Made by a program: the position numbers and the translations under genes
Notes under the pieces: model-generated
What the model was told of the DNA's origin: nothing
Seen by the model: the letters and a program-made list of their open reading frames with translations, nothing else
Databases searched by the model: none
Source of the DNA: Icerya purchasi
Taxonomy: Eukaryota; Arthropoda; Insecta; Hemiptera; Monophlebidae
Assembly (NCBI GenBank): GCA_039619475.1
Contig: CM077115.1
Location: 480,822,400-480,886,399, forward strand
Reading direction: 5' to 3'
DNA length: 64,000 nt
In this document: piece after piece, positions 23,901 through 34,509 of the stretch
How positions within the stretch are numbered: the first letter of the stretch is position 1
Layout: every line of letters begins with the position of its first letter

Positions 23901-24580
23901 TTCGCGGAAATATAATAAATCATACGTTAATATAATAACAAAATGGCCAGCTCCTTTCCTTTTGAAGAACACCCACTTGGTTCCTTTCGAAACGCTAGGC
24001 GCGCTCCAAGAAAATTATTCTCACAGCGAACTTAATCTCTCGCATTTTCGCCGTATTCCTGTACGCCTGTTGACATCTTATTTCTTCCGGGACATCGATC
24101 CGCATCGAAGTTTCCCTTGATTACGCCATTCGAGCTTCCCGATAGGCGCTTATCTCGATATCGATCTTTCTTACCCTTCGGCGGCACGCTGCGATAATGA
24201 TGTAGTTCACGAAATGAGCGAAAAATCGCATGTTTCACGAACTGTATAACACCGTTGCGTAACCCTGCAGAATTTTGAACGGTTCATTTGCTCAATGTAC
24301 TCTCTACAGCTCACGTAACTGAAGTACAAATGTAAAATAAAAGGATATCATTTAACAGTACTAAAACACACATCGCTACACAGGGAGTACATTAGCGATA
24401 GATGATAGCAGTGACATTAGAATTAATAAGCGACTAAGTGAACCAAGTTACATCGGGCGCAAACAAAAACAAAAAAATTATACACGTTTTCCGTCCTGCA
24501 AACGAAAGCACTCGGACCACCGTCTTTCCAAAAAAGAATTATTGCGAAAATGTTTAATCGCTAGCAACGCAAACACATAT
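20965..24580. other. intergenic DNA, no gene seen
   Basis: No convincing gene. It holds A/T-rich simple sequence at 22,970-23,020, an ATA microsatellite at about 23,394-23,422, and a polypurine tract at 23,434-23,472. Two faintly similar segments (about 22,070-22,125 and 22,295-22,350) share a 'tcttaattgt' core but are too weak to call a repeat. Confidence 0.35.
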
Positions 24581-24584
24581 TTAT

Positions 24585-24662
24585 ACATAAATTTCGTATC
24601 GAATTAACGCGAAATTATATAAATTGCGATTGTCTAACAGAAAATAAATTACTGCGCGGTAA
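24585..24662 (+). repeat. short repeat pair R, copy 1
   Basis: The segment 'gtatcgaattaacgcgaaat' followed by 'ataaattgcgattgtct' matches 27,305-27,385 ('gtaccgaattaacacgaaat', 'ataaattgcaattgcct') in direct orientation. Class unknown. Confidence 0.6.
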
Positions 24663-24664
24663 CC

Positions 24665-25780
24665 GTGGTTGAATTGTACATTTTTACATCACACTAGCTC
24701 TACTACATATTCGCCCGTATATTAGTACCCGTTTAAATCTGTACTTGGAAATTAATAAGAAAATTTAAAAAATTTGTTCTATCTCGAATTCACATTATAG
24801 TGAACATTTTTTTTAAATCTTCCATTTACTTTATCCCACTTTTTTAAATTTGTACATCTTTTGCAAAATATTCGTTAGAATCAATTTATCTCCGGGTCCC
24901 ATAGCTTTGTTATTCCCCTTATTCACCATTTCGATCATGTAATTCACTTATATTTAGCTTGTAATTTCAATATGTTTTTTTGTAGAACATTACTCTAATT
25001 CGCTACATAGTAAATTAAATTGTATACCAAATTATTTGAAGAAAGTTAAAAAAAAGATACTTTAAAGAATTTTTTATAACGTATTGTTTTTGCCTAATTA
25101 ATACTTGTAATTACGTAGTAATTCTCAATAATATGTCCACGTTACAAAGCTGCTTACTGCAACTTCGTCTTCTCTACTGAAATTCTTATTAAAGTCATTT
25201 GAATTCCATATCTGAAAATCAAATTGCTTTCTTCACTACAATCATTTTTAGTCTTTACTCCTTCTTGACCTCTTCATTTTCCTTATATCATTATAATTTG
25301 CCCACCTATATTCCCCCTTAATTCGTAGACTTTATATTATGTGAAAAATGTTTTTTTATTTTTTATTTTTTGGTTTCTAATTCAGATATTCATGTTAAAG
25401 ATTCGTTCTTTCTACCACCGGCTAACAAAAAATGGTGTTTCAGCCGAAAATGATCGGTCTTTCTAAAATTTGTCTGTTGTGATCTAAAGAAAAGTTTGAC
25501 TTAACTAAACAGTACACAAAGCAGTCATTTTAAAGGGGGCGAGATATGTACACGATGATGATCTCCCATAATTACGTTTATTTAAGAGAAAAAAAAAAAT
25601 AATAAAAAAAAAAAAAAAGAGAACATTGTCTTCATTCACATCTTTCGACTTTTCCATCTCGAGCGTATTATTAAAATTAATTTATTATCACAACAGCGCG
25701 CCGAATTAAACATCATGCGACACATCAGATATGGAAATATACCATCAACTAACTCTTTAACAGTACCGCCTTAAAATACA
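24665..25780. other. AT-rich intergenic DNA
   Basis: No gene is recognised. An A-rich tract lies at about 25,588-25,620. Confidence 0.4.
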
Positions 25781-25784
25781 TCAA

Positions 25785-26050
25785 CGCCGACCTATAAAGA
25801 AAAGTAAAGGATCGCTGGCAAGCAGAATTGGAACAGCGTTTTGTGGAACCAAACTATATGCTGTTAAACCGCTGCCGTTAAAACTAGCGAATTCCGTCAA
25901 AATGGCGCACGGGGAAGTCGCAATAGCTCGGTTAAGAATTGGGACATACCAGAGTGACGCATAACTATCTTTTTCAAAACACCGAACCGCCTCTCTGCTC
26001 AGAATTCCAGTTGTCAATACACCACATATTACATTGTCGTAAATACCTAA
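25785..26050 (+). pseudogene. decayed C-terminus of an I-like LINE ORF2
   Basis: Across plus-strand frames one reads RWQAELEQR, then GTKLYAVKPLPLKLANSV, GEVAIARLRIG, and THNYLFQNTEPPLCSEFQLS followed by IHHILHCRKYL. This order is the post-RNase H C-terminal region of I-like LINE ORF2 proteins: 'W..EW', 'KL..IKP', 'ARLRIGHT..TH.YL', and the Cys/His motif 'C..C...TV.HIL..C'. The main LINE at 45 kb has the same blocks (IVLARLRIDHCSITHKYI, CHTCNEIITVQHLLCKC). At least two frameshifts break it, and one Cys of the CXXC pair reads Phe. It is a fragment with no RT or EN attached. A longer opposite-strand frame over the same bases is a shadow. Confidence 0.75.
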
Positions 26051-26054
26051 AAGA

Positions 26055-26600
26055 AAGATGAACCTATTAATATCGCAACAATTTAAAGATTAATTATATA
26101 TTAGCCGATAATGCGAATAATATTAACACCTTACTAAACTTCCTGAAATCATGTAATATTTATAATAAATTATAGTTTACAGTGATGACGCGAATGACCA
26201 AGTTGCCCAATGTCGCTGATTAATATTAAATACAGTATGTAAGTTAAAAATAACTAATTACAGTGGTTGAGTAAGAATTTCAAATTTGAGTATAAATAAC
26301 ATTTCCGGTAGCAACCATTAACAATTCTGTTGCAGGATTTTTATTCCTTTGTAAAAACTAACAGAAACTACTGCTTCTTTTTAAATCTTTGCTCTGAGTA
26401 CAGCAGCTGGGCTAGGAGGGCGACTTGTATATTTAAATGCTGTCATGGAGGTTTAATGATTTCGGTGACGTAAAAAGAGAAGCATCGGAATGCAGCGTAT
26501 TTACTTACGCCATAAATTAATAAAATATGTTATTTAAAGCTTATTATTCACCATAGTAATCATTTTATTTAAAATATTTACTAAAATAATTTTTTTTATA
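26055..26600. other. AT-rich intergenic DNA
   Basis: No gene or repeat family is recognised. Confidence 0.4.
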
Positions 26601-26670
26601 TATATATACATATAAAATATATATATAAACTCGACCATTTTGGCCTCGCAAGGGGCTGTGCCCCTTGATC
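26600..26670. repeat. TA microsatellite followed by an 8-bp GC hairpin
   Basis: Broken TA repeats (about 26,597-26,627) precede a perfect 8-bp stem, caaggggc/gccccttg, with a 3-base loop at 26,649-26,667. The hairpin stands out in AT-rich DNA and sits at the upstream edge of repeat family Q copy 2. A Helitron-type end was considered, but the required CTRR terminus after the hairpin is not seen. Confidence 0.6.
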
Positions 26671-27160
26671 CCTCTTGCTTACATTTATGTCTCTTATTCT
26701 TCTATATACTTTGTATAAAATGATCAAAATTTACAACGTAATTCTAAATCAGTCCATATGAATATAATAACATAATTACAAAAATTCTATAAAATATAGC
26801 AAACGTTACATAAAATTAGGAAATTTTTCGTTACATAAAATTGGGACATTTTTTCTAATAGGGGATAGCCTAAGAATTACGTTGTAATTAATATATATAT
26901 ATATATAATGAATGTTTGTTTGTTTGTTCGGTACACATTCCCCTAACGCTGCACGGATCATTTGCTTAACTATTTAAAACCTCATATTTCTTGAAGGAAA
27001 GGGGTTAGGAGACCCTGTGTCATATCTTAAAACCTTCGTTGGGGCAACGTGTGCACCTTTACGACTCAGCCTGTTCCGTCTAGCGGTAAAGGAATTCATA
27101 CGGGAATCATTTTTATGCATATATATATATAGATAGATAGATATAGATATAAATATATGT
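26670..27160 (+). repeat. interspersed repeat family Q, copy 2, with TA microsatellites
   Basis: The part at 26,670-26,915 matches the copy at 7.2-7.45 kb. Here the 'cgttacataaaatt' block occurs twice in a row (about 26,805 and 26,831). The TA tail (about 26,890-26,908) is followed by 'tgtttgtttgtttg' and a segment ending in another TA/GATA microsatellite (about 27,117-27,160). The whole stretch reads as repeat DNA. Confidence 0.7.
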
Positions 27161-27304
27161 AATAGATTTTAATTCGGTCAGTAAATTTTCAGTGCGGTAT
27201 TTAATTCTTTACGGGCACTGTTTAAGAGATCAATGTTTAGCACTTCTGCGGATAGAGTGATGCGAATGCCATTTAATTCCCTATTTATTTCAAAATTCCT
27301 ATAA

Positions 27305-27385
27305 TTTTAGCACTGTATTGTGTACCGAATTAACACGAAATTTCATAAATTGCAATTGCCTGGCAAAAATTGAATCACCCCATAT
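27305..27385 (+). repeat. short repeat pair R, copy 2
   Basis: Direct-orientation partner of 24,585-24,662. The shared core is 'gaattaac.cgaaat..' then 'cataaattgcaattg'. Confidence 0.6.
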
Positions 27386-27389
27386 CTAT

Positions 27390-28560
27390 GTGTGCTATGT
27401 TATTTTTTTTTACTTTCTTTAATTTCAAAAACGATCAAACTGCCTTACGAAATTATAATCATCGGTCGTTTTTAATCTGTAAACCGATTTTTGTAAATTC
27501 CGTTCTTTGTTCCGTATCAGTGTTTTTTGGTTACACATAATTCTTGTTTCCTAGAGGTCTTTTATAAGACAACACCGGAATTCTATCGCTTTCCGGGGCG
27601 GTTGAGGATTCAAAAAAAATCCATTAATCTCCGCACCGGAATTACGCATCAGACTTATACAGGTATAAAGTATAAAAAATTGGACAAAAACAACTCTCTC
27701 GAATAACCGCTTTGCGTTCGACATTTCGATGTTCAACCGTTTTTAAAATCTCCAGGTATTTTCAAAAGCAAAATCTGGTAACGCGATAAATTATACACAC
27801 CTATTTTTCTATTAAAAATATTCCTTGTATGGCGGTTTATTTAAGAATAACTCAGAATATGCTAATTTTACAAATATAAAATTGTTTAAACATTAATTTT
27901 CATTTTTGGTTAAAAAACAAATATTATATACTTTCGGTAAGTAATGGTTATTGATACACAGAGCTTTCGTTTACTTTTCAATAATTGAAATCTGGCATTT
28001 GCAATTTGCCCGGTTAACTGCGCACGTAATAATTAAACACACTGTTGTGTCTATTTACATCTTTTCAATCATTTTTTATTACATTTCGTCATTAAACGTG
28101 TCTCTCTATAATCTAACATTTGACAGAACAAAATTTTTTTTATTTACAAGTTGCCGTTTTTGGTGAAATGTATTAGAATTGCAGTTCACGTATCCCCTGT
28201 CGTAGTTTATTATGTCCCACCAACTGGAATCGTCTTTTGATAAAATTGTACTATTTAAGTTCCTTTCAAATATGTTAAGAAAAATGTGCTTTACGAAACT
28301 GTCCATAAAAAATAATATTCATCCTCCAAAGAAAAGATCTGTAAATCACCGTGTGTACATTTTACGAACCGTTCAAGAAAATATTTTTATGCTATAAAAA
28401 TTTTTCCGGATTTAAACATGATTTTTTACATGTTAAATATGAGCATAGTGTTACACGAGTAAATTTTTTTTTTTTTTTTTTTTTTTCAAATGAAATAATA
28501 CCGACTATAAGATTTACACTATAAAAACTTTTAAAAAATTCATTAAAAATTTAAAAATAA
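27390..28560. other. AT-rich intergenic DNA
   Basis: No gene is recognised. A T-run of about 20 lies at 28,467-28,486. Confidence 0.4.
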
Positions 28561-29070
28561 CTATTTGATAAAAACTTATTTCATAGTAACCTCAAGAAGG
28601 AGAGATGATTAACGGTTAATTCAAATTGCAACAATAATTAGAGATCATATTAAATGAATATAACAAATTAAATGCCGGAAATTTAATTATTGTTGCAATT
28701 TGAATTTGGTGTACCGAAACTCTCATTAAGGTGTTAAGCCATATTGAACCCGGTCCACGCATAGCCCACGTCCACGCGTAGGTTGTCTGTGCGAAGAATA
28801 CAGTTTTCGTAGGTGCGTGGGTTGCGTTGGTTGGTTTTTAAACTTTTTTTTGGTTCTTGCAAATTTTGATTTATTCGTTACGTTTCACATGTTTCATATA
28901 CAAAAACGTGGGCGTGAATGTTGGCTGGGTTCAATGTGCGGCTGGCTTTAATGTTTTACTGTATTATCTTTTATCGACTAATTATTTTTTTTTAATTTTC
29001 TAGTAGAATTAAATTTTTAGAGCAAAAATATTAAAGTCGAGTTTTTTCTTGTAATTTCAGTTTTTAGTTT
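28560..29070 (+). repeat. palindromic family F, copy 2
   Basis: A perfect 23-bp inverted repeat, aattcaaattgcaacaataatta at 28,618-28,640 (written here as aattcaaattgc + aacaataatta), pairs with 28,684-28,706 across a 43-base loop. It is followed by 'tggtgtaccgaaac', which is shared with the copy at 44.6 kb, and by the module 'tttatcgactaattattttt', which the other members also carry. A segment of about 200 bp (28,740-28,950, with 'cgtgggcg'-type repeats) interrupts the two parts. Confidence 0.65.
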
Positions 29071-29079
29071 AAACAATTT

Positions 29080-30160
29080 TTCAGCGCTAATATGGCTAAC
29101 AGCTAAACTGATGCTATTTTTGGTACACTGTTTTAAAAAAAGTATTGTAGTTCGACAATATCAAATTCAGTTTGTGATCTTCTGGTGTACTTTCTTATCA
29201 CACACAGTGCAGTTACACACACGGTGTATACGTTAACAGAAATTAGTAAACACAGATTGTAATTTTACTAATCTAAAATAACCGATAGCAACAATTATTG
29301 ATTACTGTTAATTCTTTATAAATAAGAATTCAATAATATTTCTGCTAACTATTTGTGAATCGTCGTCAGTTTTAAACAAACTCTGGATTTCACTAATTAT
29401 ACGGTATTCGGGATCGAACCAGTGCAATAGTAAACAACAGATCGAAATATGATAAAACCGGAAAACAACACACAGTAGCAATCCTAATTAATAACAGTAA
29501 TAGTAATAATAATTATAGTAACAATAATAATAACCGAATCGTACGTATTAGATCATTTGACGTCGTAATGATGGCAGATTTCAAACAGGACGGGCTCCGT
29601 CGCGTAAAAAATGGAGAGGGTCTGCTGCTCGTGGTATAACTACCGTTAATCTCTCTTAAAATGATCGGATTGTTATTTTTGTTTTATTTAGGCAGGCAAC
29701 TGTGAGGGAATATAAACCCGGTATAACAGGCATTTATCTCGCCGTATAGTTAATTTACGGAATCGGAATTCTTGTCCACCACCGCCTGACCAACTACGTC
29801 ACTTAGTCGGCTAATGTTAAATTGTTCTATATCATTTAAATTTAATTTTTCTGTTCACTCTCGATTAGCTAAAAAAAAGTTTTTCGCGCGAAAAATGTAA
29901 GCTAGGAATAAAAGCAAAGTTTACCTGCCCGCTTGGCTGCCTGTTTTTAATATAATTTTAGACATTTTCGTTACAGGTCCATTTCGCTTGATTTTGAAAA
30001 AAAAAAAATACAGACATTTCAAACGAAATCAGATTACGAACCAGCTGAACATAGAAATGTACAAATGAGTTCACACATCTCGAAGATGTATATACGCACG
30101 GGCGCACTACTAAATTATATTTACGACATCGACCGCATATCGGGGCGGATAGTTGTTCGA
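29080..30160. other. intergenic DNA, no gene seen
   Basis: AT-rich DNA with trinucleotide-like AAT runs near 29,490-29,535. No coding or RNA feature is recognised. Confidence 0.4.
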
Positions 30161-30164
30161 ACAG

Positions 30165-30435
30165 GTAGCGCGGTAGCCTAGTAGTTAAGATGCTTGGCTA
30201 ATCGGATGGATTTTCGAGAATTGTCTCGTTCCACATCCAAGTCGCCAGTGGTGTGTATTAATCTAAAATTGAATATTGGTTATACCGCAGAAATCTAGGA
30301 AAGTGTAGGATGAGAAAGGAACTAGCCCTAATATTCTCTTCAGATCCATTAGGCTTTATTAACATTACGAAAAAAAGCTCAATTACACAATCCACGATAC
30401 CTTGTCAAAGGTATATCGGACTTTATCAGCGGCGA
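30165..30435 (+). repeat. tRNA-derived SINE, copy 5 (nearly full length)
   Basis: The head 'gcggtagcctagtagttaag' fits a tRNA A box. A degenerate B box ('ttttcgagaa') follows, then 'ttgtctcgttcca', 'taatctaaaattgaatattg', 'gttataccgcagaaatc', 'cttcagatccattaggct', 'cattacgaaaa' and the end block 'ggtatatcggactttat'. With copy 3 it defines the family at about 270 bp. Confidence 0.8.
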
Positions 30436-30439
30436 TGAG

Positions 30440-32540
30440 TGAAGATTATTAAAAATATTAACAATTGTTTAATATTCGACGGCACCACGCACGTATGATG
30501 CGGTTAAAGCATTTCGACTGCGGCGCACTTTGTATCAAAATATTCTAATTAGAATCTCTGTATTGCAAACGGAATTGGTGCATTCGTACAATAAGAGAAG
30601 GTAGGACACTTCGCGGGGTCACGATAGTCATAATGCTCTCAATGCAAGCTAGTGTTTTAGAAAATTTCGTTAATCTCTTTCCGTACAGGCTGTGTTATCA
30701 GAGTGAGAACCTTGCGGGTTTGACCTCAGTATATTTTCCCACTTTTGGGATTGAATCGCTACTTACTGTGGAAAACTATACGTAAACAGTCCAGCAATTT
30801 TCACTTCTACGAATGCTAATAGTGTGGTACACGATTTCCAATCAATTAAGTATTCGAAACCTCGCTCGGAAGAATAGATGGCGGTTCGGAGGCAGTCTTG
30901 CAGTATAACAGCAGTGTTTGATCAAGGCTGCTGAACGGCTTACTCACTATAATTCGCCCGAGGCGAGATATTCTTTAGGGATTTTCATAGCGAATTCGGG
31001 AAGGAAGCATTTTCTCGGGCGTCGTATGTGAAATTAAAACAAACCCCACCTGGCGTTTTTTCCCAATTTGTTTCTTTTCTTTTTTTTTCTTTTTGGGCGG
31101 TTGTCGACCGAATATATACTTTACAAAAAACGGTTCTAATGCAGCAATTTCCACGTTGTTCCCTTTTTTTGAGCGAAATTAAATTCACTGGGAGTGTAAG
31201 ATTTACGAGAATGAGACTAATTACTCTTTGTTCGTATAAAGAATTAAAATTAGCGGCGGAAAATCAGAATGCAACGATGCAATGCAGCGGCAGCGGTTTG
31301 ATAGAAAGAGTTGAAGGGAAAATTAAACGACGAATCGAGAGCTCTGTCAAAATACCACACCCTTACGGTGTTTTCCGCGGCGAACAGAGGAGAAATAAAA
31401 TTTCACAGAAGAACGACAATGCAAATAACATCCGCTCGTGCAAAAGATGGAAATTCCCGATAAAGACGGAAAATCCTCGCTAGTTTAATATCAGAGAAAA
31501 AACCGGGCCTGGTAGTAGCGGAAAAAAACAAAACAAAAAAGGGAAACACAAACAAAACCAAGAGACACGGTAAGATATAATTGAACGGCGGAAACGACAC
31601 GGTTTGGCCACGGATCTGCTGCTACTAGGGGGGGAAAAAAAAAAAAAAAAAAGAATCGGATTATCGGGCTGCTGCGAATGGGAGCGAGAGAAGTTGAAAG
31701 AAATATGTAGACAAGTCGGAAAGTAGCGACCGTGAAAATAAATCAAACGGTCGGCTCGGAGAAAATAGAATTTTCCGACAGTGGGACAAATGAGACGAGG
31801 GATATCTCGATAGGAAAATCAAGGAGGCACCGAACGACGCGATGACGGTGGCCAGATTGTACGCAGTTTAACCCGAGAACCGAATAATAAAAATGACGTT
31901 TGCATCCGCAGATTACGCTCTTTGTGTTTGCCTTTTTCCCATTATCGCTGACCACCTCAAAGGTTCCGCAGCCCCCTTACCGTCCTTGCCGCAGAATTTG
32001 CAATTCTTCCAGCACCAAGTCGATCTGTAGACCGATGCCGAAAGGTCGAAATTCCGCACGCAAAAAGTATACATTTTCTTCCTCGTTCGACAGAAAGAGA
32101 CGCGACATATTACGATTTGAAAATTGCCGATTAACTTTTAAAATTCTGAGCGAAATTTCCTATATACGATTAAAATAGCAGTGGAATTTTTCAGTTAGGA
32201 GCTTTCGTTAATATATTTTAAGGCGCTCCAGTGGGGCAAGTTCCGTTGTCGAGCTAAGCCTGAAATGAAACTTGCGAAATTTTAAAGGCTTCGGTAACTG
32301 TCGATGTTGTCCGACCGGGTTCTACCAAGTTGAAATTATCGCAAAAAAAGGCGTAATCGTTTCTTTCGCATTCAGCCGATTGCAATGTAATGCGCATTAC
32401 CGAGATTTCACAAATATTTTCTTAATTAAATATCCCCGAAAACACAGACCCTCGTCAATCGTCGTTCCCTTCTGATGATCCGGTTTTTGCATTTCATTTA
32501 TAATCAACTTAATAAGTAGTACATTTGAAAGAAAGGCATC
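30440..32540. other. intergenic DNA, no gene proven
   Basis: A 151-codon plus-strand frame (31,028-31,483) is the longest here, but it has no recognisable domain, and its composition matches the surrounding DNA. I leave it uncalled. A G-run plus A-run lies at about 31,628-31,651. Confidence 0.35.
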
Positions 32541-32543
32541 AAT

Positions 32544-32910
32544 CTAAGAACTAGAAGAAAGTATCACAGATATTTGAGCGATCAGAGAAAGCAGACTGAA
32601 AAGATTCACGGTGTGACAGAAGAAAAAGAACATAAAAGACGCGTTATAGGGAATGGGAAGATCAAAAGTGAGAAATTCAAAGAGGAAATCGGCGATGGAA
32701 TAACTTTCAAATAGCATATGATCAGACAGAAGTAAGAAAAAAGGCGATGAGAGGAACAGACTGTGGTGTCCAAAGCCTAATGGGGGCCAGAAACAGAGAG
32801 TTGAACAGGTTAGGGAATGCCGGCTGAATAGACACATCAGCATTCGAGAATGAAAAGGAATAACTAAATTCCACAATCCCTGATGGTGGTCTTTGTAAAC
32901 AACCCATCTC
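32544..32910 (-). pseudogene. LINE ORF2 C-terminal tail (relative of the 50.5 kb LINE)
   Basis: The minus-strand frame contains SDHMLFESYSIADFLFEFLT and FDLPIPYNASF. This aligns with the region after RNase H in the 50.5 kb LINE, where the minus frame reads ICDPNHIRFEYLALFP...YAEFLALDLPTPFSASF. The shared pattern 'EFL..DLP.P..ASF' at the same distance from an upstream R.GH motif (GFGHHSLFL here, AFGYCFINQ there) suggests the same protein tail. The upstream RNase H and RT are absent. This is a truncated, probably old fragment. The assignment rests on similarity between two loci in this window only. Confidence 0.55.
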
Positions 32911-32924
32911 GCACTATTTCGCAC

Positions 32925-33980
32925 ATAAATATGTTTAATGAGATTAAGCGATGATGTCTGCGGGGCCGTGATTTAAATCTTGTCTGGGTGTTGATAAAAA
33001 AAAAGAAAAAAAAAATAGACGTTCACAATTAGACGCGAATATTAAAATTGTTCATCAAACGTAACGGAATATTGCGTACGAAAAATAAAGTTTTAACTTC
33101 AACAATCATCGGCTCTATAGAATATTCGTTTTTTATAAAGATTTGTTACCTTTTTTGCACTTGCGATGACCTAAAATGGCTGGCGGGAAGCAACCTGATG
33201 AAATGTGTCGACACTAGCACTACTTTTCACCTGGTGCAGAGCAAATCCTGTGCGTCGGAAATTAACCGCTTAAACGGCACGTCTCACAATGAACGCTTAA
33301 AAAGGCCACACACACTTCGGAGGCAGTGTCTAAATTACTGAAATCGAAATCGTAGAATTTTAAATCATTTTACGGATTGTAGACGGAACAGCGTTTTGAG
33401 CCAGAGCATCATGCACCGTGCTTTCATACTTACATTCGTAGTATGCAGATGAGAGTAAAGGGGAATCCCGGTGGACAAAACCCTTTTGAGGGGCGCACAA
33501 CGTCGAGTTATCGCGCCTCTTACTAATGTAGTTCTCTCTAAATCGAACTAACGGAGAAATAATATATAGATAATTTCTTAATAAAACTTCTTATAAAATT
33601 TCGCGTAAAATGAAGCAAATTGAACAGAAAATATCGAAAATAATTGTTAGATATGCAACTTTTTAAGCCGACGTTAAAAATTTGACAAAATAAAAAAAAA
33701 AAATTTTTTTTCTCTTGTTTTTTCCGATTATTTTTTAGTCTTTCAAAAAAAAGATACATAGTTTAAAAAGTGTACGCTAAATCACATTTTTTAGTTTTTC
33801 TTGTCTACAATGTAGACAGCTAATTCGTATTAAAATAATAATTTAAAACAGTATTAGATATTCATTAAATTGTTCCGGGATATTGTAAAATGAATTTGAT
33901 GCCTACGCTAATTAAGAGGTATTATTAATGTTACATAAATATCTTCCAAAAAAAAATCACTACTTACTGAAATAAAATTT
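32925..33980. other. AT-rich intergenic DNA
   Basis: No gene or known repeat is recognised. Confidence 0.4.
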
Positions 33981-33984
33981 TTTA

Positions 33985-34500
33985 TCGAATAAAAAGTTAA
34001 TGTTGTATAAGAATTACGTTAGTATCACTTTAAAATATATATTCTTATCCGGAGTAATTATTTGTTTACTTTTTAGTGCATTTTTTTATTCAATTTTTAT
34101 AACAAAACCTTCAAGTCGGTTTGTTTTTTTTTTTTAAACATTTTATTTTACAATTTTTATCATTACATTTAATCTTGCTAAAAATCAACTTTTTGGTTAC
34201 ATTATTCTCCATTATCGATTTCTTTATTTTGAACTGCATTTCTACGGGTAAAAATAACAGGATTCCCATGGTAATCTGGTAAATTGATAGTATTTTAAGT
34301 CAAATCAATCGCCTCTGTTATACTAATAAAAAATAATAAACAAAAAGAAAAAAATAATAATCCAAAAAGGGACCACCTTTTTTTACCTTTTTTTGACAAA
34401 TACACAGTTTATATTCACCGATTTTCATTGGGAATCATTCGGTGGTATACTTTCTAATAGACGAAGAACCGGTAAAATCGGTTCATACGAATTATGCGGG
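33985..34500 (+). repeat. palindromic family F, copy 3 (right half only)
   Basis: This carries the same string of blocks as 16,475-16,790: 'gttgtataagaattacg', 'ggagtaattatt', 'actttttagtgcattttt', 'aaccttcaagtcggt', 'ttctacgggtaaaaataaca', 'cccatggtaatctggtaaa' and 'gatagtattttaagtcaa'. The left arm of the palindrome is missing, so this copy cannot fold. A T-run of about 25 bases follows at 34,537-34,560. Confidence 0.75.
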
Positions 34501-34509
34501 AACAAACGA

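Noticed and set aside
25781..26017. 78-codon minus-strand frame that looked well-composed
   Set aside because: The plus strand of the same bases encodes recognisable LINE C-terminal motifs, so this is an opposite-strand shadow.
26640..27160. Helitron end
   Set aside because: A hairpin is present, but no CTRR terminus or 5' TC start was found.
31028..31483. 151-codon open frame on the plus strand
   Set aside because: No domain, signal or splice context is visible, and its composition follows the local DNA. An opposite-strand frame also overlaps it. Treated as chance.
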